From positions 41,545 through 105,544 of the forward strand of contig NZ_CALTSY010000005.1 in NCBI RefSeq assembly GCF_943908415.1: a DNA stretch of 64,000 nt. The letters are read 5' to 3'. The notes beneath the pieces are model-generated. The model ran no database searches and had not been told where the DNA came from. It was given only the letters and a program-made list of their open reading frames with translations. The DNA is from an uncultured Anaerococcus sp. GTDB lineage: Bacteria > Bacillota > Clostridia > Tissierellales > Peptoniphilaceae. The translations under genes were made by a program, and so were the position numbers. How positions within the stretch are numbered: the stretch's first letter is position 1; every line of letters begins with the position of its first letter. Shown here piece after piece: positions 1 to 7,827 of this stretch.

Positions 1-2614
1 AAATGATTTCAAATGCTTTTTCTAAAGCAAGATCTAATTTAGAAATATCCTTTCCTCCAGCTTGGGCAAAGTTTTTTCTGCCTCCACCATTACCGCCTGT
101 AATTTGGCTGATTTCTCTAACTATTTGACCAGCATTATAAGCATCAGTAAGCTTATCATCAACTGATACAGTAAAAATTATTTTGCCATCTGATACACTA
201 GCGAATACAATTATTAGATTATCATAAGAATTTTTTAATCTATTTTCATAATCACGTAATTCATCTATACTAGCATTATCAAATCTATACACTAATACAT
301 TATGATTATCTTTATTCATTAACTTATCTTCTAAATCTTTATATATATCTTTGTTTGAAGAAGATTTTAGTCTTTTTATTTCTTCTTTCTGATTTAGAAT
401 TTCTTCTTGTAAAGACTGAATTCTTTGACTAATTTGATTAGGTCTAGTGTTTAAAGACTGTGCTATACTATCTATAATATCCTTTTGTTCTAAGATTAGT
501 TCATAAACTTTTTTACCAGTAATTGCTTCTATCCTGCGTACACCAGCTGAAACTGATGATTCTGATACAATCTTAAACATTAATACATCAGAAGAAGTAT
601 TAACATGGCATCCACCACATAATTCTTTAGAATAATCACCTATTGAAACGACCCTTACTCTATCTTTATACTTATCTTCAAATAAACCAATAGCTCCCAT
701 TTCTTGTGATTTTTCAAATGAAACTACTTCTTTTTTAACAGGAAGCTCTTCTCTAATTTTTTTATTTATGATCTCTTCAACTTTACTTTTTTCTTCATTA
801 GTTAAAGATTCATTATAAGTAAAATCAAATCTAAGCTTATTTTCATCTACTAAGGAGCCTGCTTGTTTTATTGTATCGCCTAAAACATCTCTTAAGGCTT
901 GATCTAATAAGTGTGTAGCTGAGTGATTTCTAGTAATATCAACTCTTCTTTCACGGTCAATCTTAAATATATATTCGCTATCTTCTTTTAAGCTACCTTC
1001 GATTACTTCTACATAATGAAAATAAATATCATTTTTCTTTTGGACATCTTTTACAAAGGCCTTTGTATTTTTATCTATAATATAGCCTGTATCTGCAACT
1101 TGTCCGCCACCTTGGGCATAAAATGAAGTCTTATCACTAACTATTATACCCTTATTACCAGCTTCTATCGATTTTTTATTTTCATTATCAGTAAATATTT
1201 TTGTAAGTTTAGCTTTAACTTCAAAATTGTCAAAGCCTACAAATTCAGTAGGATCTATTCCATCTGTAACAATATTTTCTAATGACCAACCAGAATCTTT
1301 TTTGCGGGCACTACGTGCTAATTCTCTCTGGTTTTCCATCTCTTGATTAAACTTGTTAATATCTACATCAAAATGCTCTTCATTTAGAATTTCTTTAGTT
1401 AGATCTAGAGGGAAACCATAAGTGTCATATAACTTAAATGCTTCACCACCACTTAGCTCACTTTCGCCATTTTCTTTCATATCTGAAATTAGTGAATTTA
1501 ATCTTTCCAGACCTTGGTCTATTGTGTTTTGGAATCTATCTTCTTCATCAACTATAACACTTATGATGTTTTCTTTGTTAGAAACAAGTTCTTCATATTC
1601 TATCTTGTAAGTATCTATGACTCTTTCTACAACTTTAGATAAGAACTCCCCACTTATACCTAAAAGTTTACCATGTCTATAGGCTCTTCTTATAAGTCTC
1701 CTTAAAACATAACCTCGCTTTTCATTTGATGGTAGTACCCCATCTGAAATTAGGAAAGTCATTGCTTTAGCATGGTCTGCTATCACTCTAATTGAGATAT
1801 CACTTTTTGGATTTTCTTTATACTTCACATCAGAAACTTTTTCTATTTCAGATATTATATCTTGCATGACATCAATTTCGAATATATTATCTTTATCTTG
1901 AACAATCATAGCAATTCTCTCTAATCCCATACCTGTATCTATATTTGGATGAGCTAATGGAGTATAATTACCTTCATTATCTTTATTAAATTGAGTGAAT
2001 ACTAGATTCCATACTTCAAGAAATCTATCAGAGTCATCATTTCCTGGTGCGTTATCATTTTCATCTATAGCACGAGAAATTCCTCTATCAACAAATATTT
2101 CTGAGCAAGGTCCACATGGACCTACTTCTAATTCCCAAAAATTATCTTCCTTCCCTTGGCGTAAAATTCTATCTTCACTTAATCCAACTTCTTTATGCCA
2201 AATATCATAAGCCTCATCGTCTTCTTTAAAGACAGTTACCCAAATATCTTCTTTAGATATTTCTAGTCTTTGAGTTAGGAATTCATAAGCCCATGTTATA
2301 GCTTCTTTTTTAAAGTAATTTCCGAAAGAAAAGTTACCAAGCATTTCAAAATATGTTCCATGGCGCTCAGTTTTCCCTACTCTTTCTATATCACCAGTTC
2401 TTACACATCTTTGTGAGGATGTTGCTCTATTATTTTTTATCTTTTTTTCACCAGTAAAATATTTTTTTAATGGTGCCATTCCAGCATTGATAAGTAATAA
2501 GGACTCATCATCTTGTGGAATTAGTGGAAAAGATTTTAAAATAGTATGATTCTTTTCATTTCCAAAAAAATCAATATATGATTTTCTAAGCTCATTCATT
2601 CCTAAGTTTTTCAT
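1..2614 (-). CDS. alaS: Alanyl-tRNA synthetase (3' end cut by window edge)
   Basis: Charges tRNA-Ala with alanine in the cytoplasm and hydrolyses mischarged Ser/Gly in its editing domain. The reading frame starts at ATG 2614, directly after the TAA of the upstream Rrf2 gene, giving MKNLGMNELRKSYIDFFG; a second in-frame ATG lies at 2599. An N-terminal class II catalytic region is followed by the editing domain with the HSATHLL motif and the zinc-binding CGGCH, then the C-Ala domain ending in a GGNGGGRKNFAQAGGKD segment. About 871 codons are present. The family is usually about 875-880 residues, so only a few C-terminal codons are missing. It is the last gene seen of the operon that begins at rplU or obgE. 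Confidence 0.96.
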   Translation of the reverse strand, partial: MKNLGMNELRKSYIDFFGNEKNHTILKSFPLIPQDDESLLLINAGMAPLKKYFTGEKKIKNNRATSSQRCVRTGDIERVGKTERHGTYFEMLGNFSFGNYFKKEAITWAYEFLTQRLEISKEDIWVTVFKEDDEAYDIWHKEVGLSEDRILRQGKEDNFWELEVGPCGPCSEIFVDRGISRAIDENDNAPGNDDSDRFLEVWNLVFTQFNKDNEGNYTPLAHPNIDTGMGLERIAMIVQDKDNIFEIDVMQDIISEIEKVSDVKYKENPKSDISIRVIADHAKAMTFLISDGVLPSNEKRGYVLRRLIRRAYRHGKLLGISGEFLSKVVERVIDTYKIEYEELVSNKENIISVIVDEEDRFQNTIDQGLERLNSLISDMKENGESELSGGEAFKLYDTYGFPLDLTKEILNEEHFDVDINKFNQEMENQRELARSARKKDSGWSLENIVTDGIDPTEFVGFDNFEVKAKLTKIFTDNENKKSIEAGNKGIIVSDKTSFYAQGGGQVADTGYIIDKNTKAFVKDVQKKNDIYFHYVEVIEGSLKEDSEYIFKIDRERRVDITRNHSATHLLDQALRDVLGDTIKQAGSLVDENKLRFDFTYNESLTNEEKSKVEEIINKKIREELPVKKEVVSFEKSQEMGAIGLFEDKYKDRVRVVSIGDYSKELCGGCHVNTSSDVLMFKIVSESSVSAGVRRIEAITGKKVYELILEQKDIIDSIAQSLNTRPNQISQRIQSLQEEILNQKEEIKRLKSSSNKDIYKDLEDKLMNKDNHNVLVYRFDNASIDELRDYENRLKNSYDNLIIVFASVSDGKIIFTVSVDDKLTDAYNAGQIVREISQITGGNGGGRKNFAQAGGKDISKLDLALEKAFEII

Positions 2615-3025
2615 TTATGCTCCTAAATTATTTTGATTTACCATTTTATCTATAGTTATAGAATCTATGGTATCATTTATTGCTTCATCAAGCTTATTAA
2701 ATGCAAAAAATGCATTACACTTGTCATCACAGTGGCTACCATCTTCATTGCAACCACTTTTGCCAATCTCACCTTCAAGTACTCTTAATACTTCTCCTAC
2801 TGTAATTTGGTCAAGGTCTTTTACTAACTTATATCCACCCTTAGGACCTCTAGCAGATTTAACTATGCTTTCTTTTTTTAATAGTCTAATAAGCTGCTCT
2901 AGATAGTTTTCAGATAGATTAAGATTTGTGGAAATTTCTGATACAGGTATATAACCTTTATCATAATTCTCTGCCAAATAACAAATAGCTCTTAGCCCAT
3001 ATTTACTTCTTGTCGATAATTTCAT
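2615..3025 (-). CDS. Rrf2 family transcriptional regulator with cysteine cluster
   Basis: DNA-binding regulator of the Rrf2 family (relatives: IscR, CymR, NsrR). The N-terminal winged helix begins MKLSTRSKYGLRAICYLA, and the SENYLEQL recognition helix and GPKGGY wing are clear. Near residue 90 it carries C-X6-C-X3-C (CNEDGSHCDDKC), the place where IscR/NsrR-type members bind a [2Fe-2S] cluster, although the spacing is not the exact IscR one. I chose ATG 3025 (136 aa) because AGGTGG sits six bases upstream; the GTG at 3034 has no ribosome site. It sits between the comEA-like gene and alaS. Its target is unknown; cysteine/Fe-S metabolism is a family-based guess. Confidence 0.88.
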   Translation of the reverse strand: MKLSTRSKYGLRAICYLAENYDKGYIPVSEISTNLNLSENYLEQLIRLLKKESIVKSARGPKGGYKLVKDLDQITVGEVLRVLEGEIGKSGCNEDGSHCDDKCNAFFAFNKLDEAINDTIDSITIDKMVNQNNLGA

Positions 3026-3034
3026 TAATCCCAC

Positions 3035-3685
3035 CTATATAGTTATTAAATCCTTCATAGCGTTAAAATATTTATCGCCTATTCCAGTTACATTTTTTAT
3101 ATCTTCTATGCTTTCAAATTTATTTATATCTCTGTATTCAATTATTGCATCAGCTTTTTTTTCACCAACATTAGGTAAAGTCATTAATTCTTCTTTACTA
3201 GCTTGATTGATATTTATCTTATCTGAATTATTAGATTCATTGGGGTTTGTTACTATTTGATCAGGATTGTCTTCTTCAGCTACAGCTTCATTTTTATTTG
3301 GTATGTAAATTTTCATCTGATCGTTAAGCTTCATAGCCAAGTTTAAACTATCGGCATTAGCTTCTTCGGTTAATCCACCAGCTTCTTTTATCAAATCATC
3401 AAGTCTATCACCTTCATTTATAGTGTATACACCTTCTTGATTAATTTCCCCACTTATATGTACTTTCATATCAGAAGATTCTTTAACATCTTCCTTATCA
3501 CCTAGATTTTCTTGATTATCTTCAAGAATCAAATCATCACTTTTATCAAAAAAACTGTGCTTTTCATCTAAAAAATTATTAGAATGATTATTCACTAAAT
3601 TGTTTGCAAATAGTATAGCTATTACAGCTATTAAAATAATTATAATTTTATCTTTATTCTTATTTTCCATTTTATAATAACTCAT
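3035..3685 (-). CDS. comEA: ComEA-like DNA-binding protein (SLBB + helix-hairpin-helix)
   Basis: A 216-residue membrane-anchored protein. Residues about 13-30 form one transmembrane helix (IIIILIAVIAILFANNLV), followed by an acidic linker. An SLBB domain comes next (KVHISGEINQEGVYTINEGD, about 73-125). The C-terminal tandem helix-hairpin-helix begins ININQASKEELMTLPNVGEKKA. This is the domain order of ComEA, the extracellular double-strand DNA receptor for competence. No comEB/comEC lies beside it, so a role in DNA uptake is inferred. An alternative start MENK lies at 3670; neither start has a convincing Shine-Dalgarno site. The stop codon overlaps the ribosome site of the Rrf2 gene. Confidence 0.82.
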   Translation of the reverse strand: MSYYKMENKNKDKIIIILIAVIAILFANNLVNNHSNNFLDEKHSFFDKSDDLILEDNQENLGDKEDVKESSDMKVHISGEINQEGVYTINEGDRLDDLIKEAGGLTEEANADSLNLAMKLNDQMKIYIPNKNEAVAEEDNPDQIVTNPNESNNSDKININQASKEELMTLPNVGEKKADAIIEYRDINKFESIEDIKNVTGIGDKYFNAMKDLITI

Positions 3686-3708
3686 AAAGTTAATAATTTA
3701 TGGAAAGA

Positions 3709-4017
3709 TTACTCTTCCCATAAATCATCTATGCCATAAAATTCTCTTTGTTTTCCAGTAAATATATGGATAATGATATCATCAGCATCCATAAGTATCC
3801 ATTCTCCTTCTCGAAGTCCCTCTTTAGATAGTAGAGAATAATTGTTCTTTTCTAACTCTTCTTCTATATAGTCAGCTAGAGCCTTAGTTTGAATAACTGA
3901 TGTTCCTGTAGCTACTACAAATGTATCAGCTATGGAAGAGTCAGTTAGTTCTATGACATTTACATCTTCTGCTTTTCTATCATCTAATACCTTTAATATT
4001 ATTTCTAGTTTAGTCAT
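3709..4017 (-). CDS. rsfS: Ribosome silencing factor RsfS
   Basis: A 102-residue RsfS/YbeB/Iojap protein. It binds ribosomal protein L14 and blocks 30S-50S joining when nutrients are scarce. Family landmarks are DSSIADTFVVATGTS, the region leading to EGLREGEWILMDADDIIIHIF, and the terminal YGIDDLWEE. The start ATG has a strong AAGGAG five to six bases upstream and overlaps the end of yqeK by 8 bases. The nadD-yqeK-rsfS order is the standard Firmicutes arrangement, which supports all three calls. Confidence 0.95.
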   Translation of the reverse strand: MTKLEIILKVLDDRKAEDVNVIELTDSSIADTFVVATGTSVIQTKALADYIEEELEKNNYSLLSKEGLREGEWILMDADDIIIHIFTGKQREFYGIDDLWEE

Positions 4018-4570
4018 TTTTCTCCTTAATTAAGAAATTTCTTGCATCAATTGTAAGTGGATGTATTAAGGATTTTTTAGATATTATAAATTCTAGATTA
4101 TGATCAAGGCTAAAAAGTACTGCATCATCTAGATTCTTTTCTAATAATTTTCTAATCTTATCTACCCCAGGGTAGTTTCTCTGAGGCTCTATAGCATCAG
4201 CAAGATATATAATTTTTTCAAAATCAGTCATATTTGCCTTGCCAGTTGTGTGAAACCTTATAGCATCCAATACTTGCTCATCATTTATATTATACACTTT
4301 TTTAGCAACTTCTGCCCCTAAAAATGAATGTAAAACGTCCTTAAATTCAATTTGATAAGATTCTAAATTTTTTCCATATAACTTTAAATATTTATCTTCA
4401 TTGTATTTAGCACAGTCATGAAGAATTGCAGCTGTTTTTAATTTATCTTCTTCTATTCCGTAACTTTCATTGATTTTAAGTGCAGTTTTCATTACCCTTT
4501 TACAATGTTTAAATCTTTTTTCTCCTATGTCTGAAATTAGCTTTTCTTCCCGCATTGATAAATTATACAT
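4010..4570 (-). CDS. yqeK: HD-domain hydrolase YqeK (symmetrical Ap4A hydrolase type)
   Basis: HD superfamily protein of 186 residues. YqeK homologues are diadenosine tetraphosphate hydrolases that cleave Ap4A symmetrically to two ADP. The metal-binding motif is ILHDCAK, preceded by RFKHCKRV and followed by LHSFLGAEVA and IRFHTTGKANMTDFEKIIYLAD. The start at 4570 overlaps the nadD stop by 8 bases, with AAGGAG ten bases upstream. It sits between nadD and rsfS as in Bacillus. Confidence 0.93.
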   Translation of the reverse strand: MYNLSMREEKLISDIGEKRFKHCKRVMKTALKINESYGIEEDKLKTAAILHDCAKYNEDKYLKLYGKNLESYQIEFKDVLHSFLGAEVAKKVYNINDEQVLDAIRFHTTGKANMTDFEKIIYLADAIEPQRNYPGVDKIRKLLEKNLDDAVLFSLDHNLEFIISKKSLIHPLTIDARNFLIKEKND

Positions 4571-5159
4571 AAAGCTTATGCTCCTTGATAATATTGATAA
4601 CTGGATCTGGAACTAAATATTTTATACTCTTATTTTCTTTAACTAAAGATCTTACGAGAGTTGAGGAGATATTAACATTTAAATTATTGATAAGATAAAC
4701 TCTTCCATTATCTTTTTTTAAATCTTCTACTTTTTTTACTAAAGGACTATCAGTATCAGTGCTTGTCCTTGTAAAAACTATCAATCTATCTTTTAAAATT
4801 TTGTCATAGTTTACCCAGCTATCAATACTCATCAATGAATCTTCTCCCATAATATAGTAAAATTCATCTTCTGGATATTTTTCTTTAAAATGATTTAAAG
4901 TCTGATGAGTATAAACTACACTCTCATCATCCGATTCAAAGGTAGATAAAACTAACTTATCGTTATCTTTAATTGCTTCTTTTACCATTTCTACACGTAT
5001 AGGTGTAGCTGTTTTCTTTTTATTTTGTTTGTGAGGTGGGTTAGCGCTTGGAAGTACAATAATCTTATCTAAATTCATATAGTTAAGAGTATTTTCCATA
5101 ACTATTAAATGGCCAATATGAATAGGGTCGAAAGTACCACCATATAATCCTATTTTCAT
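4563..5159 (-). CDS. nadD: Nicotinate-nucleotide adenylyltransferase
   Basis: Transfers AMP from ATP to nicotinate mononucleotide, giving deamido-NAD, in NAD biosynthesis. The 198-residue protein begins GLYGGTFDPIHIGHL with the HxGH-type nucleotidyltransferase motif and has the C-terminal ISSTLVR signature. Length is normal. A ribosome site AAGGTG lies seven bases upstream of the ATG. It is co-transcribed with yhbY upstream and yqeK downstream. NAD kinase is encoded separately at 49463. Confidence 0.95.
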   Translation of the reverse strand: MKIGLYGGTFDPIHIGHLIVMENTLNYMNLDKIIVLPSANPPHKQNKKKTATPIRVEMVKEAIKDNDKLVLSTFESDDESVVYTHQTLNHFKEKYPEDEFYYIMGEDSLMSIDSWVNYDKILKDRLIVFTRTSTDTDSPLVKKVEDLKKDNGRVYLINNLNVNISSTLVRSLVKENKSIKYLVPDPVINIIKEHKLYV

Positions 5160-5168
5160 TAGTACACC

Positions 5169-5453
5169 TTACAATTGAAACTTATTTTCTTTATTCTTTC
5201 TATATATTGTTAGAATGCTTCCCACATGATTTACAAATTCTGCATTTACTTGTTCTAAAATTTCTTGTAAGATATCATCTGGTTCATCTAAATTGTTATT
5301 TAAAATTTTTATTTTTATTAGTTCTCTTGCTTCTAAAGCTTCATCAATTGCCTTTATTACATCCTCTGATACAGAGAATTTCCCTATATTTATTACAGGT
5401 TTATAATCATGGCTTTCTGCTTTAAGCATTGCACGTTGTTTACCAGTAAGCAT
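5169..5453 (-). CDS. yhbY: YhbY-type CRM-domain RNA-binding protein
   Basis: A 94-residue single CRM domain protein, associated in other bacteria with 50S ribosome assembly. It starts MLTGKQRAMLKAESHDYKPV and contains the expected GKFSVSEDVIKAIDEALE segment, in place of the usual GKxGLT loop, and LIKIKIL. AGGAGG lies a few bases before the ATG. It is located between obgE and nadD, a common arrangement with another ribosome assembly factor (Obg). Confidence 0.92.
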   Translation of the reverse strand: MLTGKQRAMLKAESHDYKPVINIGKFSVSEDVIKAIDEALEARELIKIKILNNNLDEPDDILQEILEQVNAEFVNHVGSILTIYRKNKENKFQL

Positions 5454-5461
5454 ATGTCCTC

Positions 5462-6742
5462 CTAATCGAAATATTCAAATACAATATCTCCAACAGCTAC
5501 ACTATCTCCTTCTTCTACTCCCATTTCTTTAAGTTTATCAAAAACTTCCATTTCTCTAAGAGTTTGTTCAAAATACATTCTTGAGTCATAATCTTCAAGA
5601 TTTACTCTCTCAAGAAGATTATCTATACGTTTACCGTATACAACATAGATTTCATTTTCTTTAGTAAACTCTAGATCATATTCAACCTTTTTATTGTAGT
5701 ATTTTTCTAAGAAATCGTCACTAACTTCTTCCATTAAACCGTATTTTGATTCTTCAGATTCTAGTAAAAGATTATAGCTAGCATCTAATAAATCCTTTAT
5801 TCCGTCAGTGGTGGCTGCTGAAATTTTATATATTTTATAATCATCATTAAATTCGTCAATGAATTTTGAAGCATTGTCATTAAAATCTAAATCAATTTTA
5901 TTTAGAGCAACTATCATTGGTTTTTGAGCTAGTTTATCATTATATAATTTAAGCTCTTCATTTATAAGCTTAAAATCTTCTATTGGGTCTCTGCCCTCAA
6001 TACCTGATATATCTATAAGATGAACTAAAACCCTACATCTTTCTATATGTCTTAGAAAGTCATGTCCAAGCCCTTGCCCTTCATTAGCTCCTTCTATAAG
6101 ACCAGGTATATCAGCTACTATAAAAGATCTTTCCTTATCGATATTTACTACGCCTAAATTTGGATCTAGAGTAGTAAAGTGATAGTTTGCTATCTTTGGC
6201 TTGGCAGAAGTAATTACAGATATTAATGTTGACTTTCCTACGTTTGGAAGTCCTACTAGGCCAATATCTGCCAAAACTTTTAATTCTAATATCAAATCAA
6301 TTTCTTGACCCTTTTTTCCATTTTCTGCAAATCTTGGAGCTTGTCTAATTGAATTTTTAAAGTGAACATTGCCACGTCCGCCTTTACCACCTTTAGCTAT
6401 TATAAATTCTTCACCATCTATTTTAAAGTCTTTGATAATAGTATTGCTTTCAGATTCCCTTAAGATTGTACCTACAGGTACATTTAATAATAGATCTTCG
6501 CCTTTTTTACCAAATTTTTTGGACTTACCACCTGCTTCGCCGTTTTGAGCCTTATATTTAGTTTTATATTTAAAGTCATCTAGAGTAGAAAGATTTCTTG
6601 TAGCTTTAATAATTATGCTACCTCCATCGCCTCCATCCCCACCAGCAGGTCCACCTGTGGGCTCATATTTTTCACGTCTCCAAGCAACAGCACCATTACC
6701 ACCGTCGCCTGCTTTTAAGTTTATTTTTGCATAATCAATCAT
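5462..6742 (-). CDS. obgE: Obg family GTPase
   Basis: Essential GTPase of late 50S assembly and stress response. The 426 residues show the glycine-rich Obg fold at the N-terminus (FIIAKGGKGGRGNVHFKN), the GTPase domain with G1 GLPNVGKST, G2 TTLDPN, G3 DIPGLIEGA and G4 NKID, and a C-terminal OCT domain ending in GDIVFEYFD. AAAGGA precedes the ATG. The rpmA-obgE linkage is widespread. Here a strong terminator separates them, so obgE probably depends on readthrough or a promoter I could not identify. Confidence 0.97.
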   Translation of the reverse strand: MIDYAKINLKAGDGGNGAVAWRREKYEPTGGPAGGDGGDGGSIIIKATRNLSTLDDFKYKTKYKAQNGEAGGKSKKFGKKGEDLLLNVPVGTILRESESNTIIKDFKIDGEEFIIAKGGKGGRGNVHFKNSIRQAPRFAENGKKGQEIDLILELKVLADIGLVGLPNVGKSTLISVITSAKPKIANYHFTTLDPNLGVVNIDKERSFIVADIPGLIEGANEGQGLGHDFLRHIERCRVLVHLIDISGIEGRDPIEDFKLINEELKLYNDKLAQKPMIVALNKIDLDFNDNASKFIDEFNDDYKIYKISAATTDGIKDLLDASYNLLLESEESKYGLMEEVSDDFLEKYYNKKVEYDLEFTKENEIYVVYGKRIDNLLERVNLEDYDSRMYFEQTLREMEVFDKLKEMGVEEGDSVAVGDIVFEYFD

Positions 6743-6761
6743 ATAAATATCCTTTCATATG

Positions 6762-6789
6762 AAAAAAAGCTTGCCGCAAAGGCAAGCTT
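6762..6789 (-). terminator. Intrinsic terminator after rpmA
   Basis: On the minus strand a 9-bp perfect stem (AAGCTTGCC / GGCAAGCTT, loop TTTGC) is followed by seven T residues. It lies between the end of rpmA and the start of obgE and would limit expression of obgE and the genes after it relative to the ribosomal protein genes. Confidence 0.88.
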
Positions 6790-6795
6790 CAATTT

Positions 6796-7089
6796 TTAAG
6801 CAATATCTTGTTTTGGATAAACAGAAACTTGTTTTCTGTCACGTCCTTTTCTTTCAAATTTTACGATTCCTTCACATTGAGCATAAAGTGTATCATCTCC
6901 ACCTCTTTTTACATTGTTACCTGGGTGGATTTTTGTTCCTCTTTGTCTAACGATAATAGTTCCAGCGTTTACAAATTGACCATCTGCTCTTTTTGTTCCA
7001 AGTCTTTTAGCTTCTGAATCTCTACCGTTTTTAGAAGAAGATACCCCTTTTTTACTTGAAAATCTTTGTAGATTAATATTTAATATCAT
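6796..7089 (-). CDS. rpmA: 50S ribosomal protein L27 with cleavable N-terminal extension
   Basis: Ribosomal protein L27 (97 aa) near the peptidyl-transferase centre. The N-terminus MILNINLQRFSSKKG carries the Firmicutes extension that is removed after LQRF by the Prp protease, exposing SSKKG. The remainder (GRDSEAKRLGTKRADGQ, GTIIVRQRGTKIHPG) is canonical. AAGGAG precedes the ATG. The protease gene prp lies immediately upstream, 1 base away, between rplU and rpmA. Confidence 0.97.
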   Translation of the reverse strand: MILNINLQRFSSKKGVSSSKNGRDSEAKRLGTKRADGQFVNAGTIIVRQRGTKIHPGNNVKRGGDDTLYAQCEGIVKFERKGRDRKQVSVYPKQDIA

Positions 7090-7090
7090 T

Positions 7091-7402
7091 TCATATCTCC
7101 TTATAATTTAATTTTATAAAGTCCTTATAACTTTGTGTAAGTGTCCAAATACCAGTTTTAAAACTTGTAAATACCACCTCAACCTTTTCATCTGTATAGT
7201 TTGAAATAAGTTTCATAGTAATATCATCATCAGAAAATATAAAATCGTCTGTATATAACTCTAATGTGTTTACACAGGTATAGGCCAGGATACTTACGGC
7301 TGCACATACAATATCTTTGCCATGCTCATCATAATCAGCATGACCGCTTATCTCATATCCTAAAATTGTTTCTTTACTAAGTAAAAGATTAACACTAATC
7401 AT
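7091..7402 (-). CDS. prp: Ribosomal-processing cysteine protease Prp
   Basis: Cysteine protease that trims the N-terminal extension of L27. The 103 residues show the family signature GHADYDEHGKDIVCAAVS, containing the catalytic His (GHA) and Cys (IVCAAVS). It is encoded between rplU and rpmA exactly as in Staphylococcus and other Firmicutes. The ATG follows the rplU stop by three bases and has no good Shine-Dalgarno site, which suggests translational coupling to rplU. Confidence 0.95.
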   Translation of the reverse strand: MISVNLLLSKETILGYEISGHADYDEHGKDIVCAAVSILAYTCVNTLELYTDDFIFSDDDITMKLISNYTDEKVEVVFTSFKTGIWTLTQSYKDFIKLNYKEI

Positions 7403-7405
7403 TTA

Positions 7406-7717
7406 TTAGTAAGAGATGCTATCAATTTTTACTAAAGTATAAGGTTGTCTGTGACCTTGTTTCTTTCTATACATTTTTTTAGGCTTATATTTGAATACTA
7501 CGATTTTTTTATCTTTTGCTTGATTTTCTACTGTAGCAGATACTTTAGCATTTTCAACTGTTGGTGCTCCAATTTTTACATCCTCGTCACCAGCAACTAG
7601 TAGTACTTCTTCAAAATCAACAGTTTCGCCTACTTGGTAAGGTAATTTTTCAACTCTTACTAAGTCACCTTCTGATACTTTATATTGTTTGCCACCTGTT
7701 TTAATAATTGCGTACAT
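7406..7717 (-). CDS. rplU: 50S ribosomal protein L21
   Basis: Ribosomal protein L21 (103 aa): MYAIIKTGGKQYKVSEGD at the N-terminus, KIGAPTVENAKV in the middle, and the basic KPKKMYRKKQGHRQ near the C-terminus. AAGGAGG is at ideal spacing. First gene of the rplU-prp-rpmA operon, with a strong promoter and a structured leader upstream. Confidence 0.97.
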   Translation of the reverse strand: MYAIIKTGGKQYKVSEGDLVRVEKLPYQVGETVDFEEVLLVAGDEDVKIGAPTVENAKVSATVENQAKDKKIVVFKYKPKKMYRKKQGHRQPYTLVKIDSISY

Positions 7718-7721
7718 AGGT

Positions 7722-7785
7722 GTCCTCCTTAATCTTAGATTCTCGCCAGCGCAGGTGATCAGTACCCAAACTGAGCGGTTTACCC
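7722..7785 (-). promoter_or_regulatory. Candidate L21 leader (5' UTR of rplU)
   Basis: The transcribed leader between the rplU promoter and its ribosome site is unusually GC-rich for this genome and contains short complementary segments (for example CAGT/ACTG around a TTGGGT loop). Firmicutes rplU genes often have an L21 autoregulatory leader. The position fits, but I did not verify the covariance-model fold. Confidence 0.4.
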
Positions 7786-7789
7786 ATTA

Positions 7790-7818
7790 ATCATACTACT
7801 TATATAATCTTTTGTCAA
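7790..7818 (-). promoter_or_regulatory. Sigma-A promoter of rplU operon
   Basis: On the minus strand a perfect TTGACA (7813-7818), a 17-base spacer and TATGAT (7790-7795) lie about 70 bases upstream of the rplU start. This is one of the two best promoters in the window; the other is that of the tmRNA. Confidence 0.88.
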
Positions 7819-7827
7819 AAATTATAA

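Noticed and set aside
1422..2210. Plus-strand open frames opposite alaS
   Set aside because: They are antisense shadows of a clearly conserved alanyl-tRNA synthetase frame, with low-complexity composition and no ribosome sites.
7722..7785. Known riboswitch upstream of rplU
   Set aside because: No match to SAM, TPP, FMN, T-box or other motifs I know; a ribosomal-protein leader is the more likely reading.
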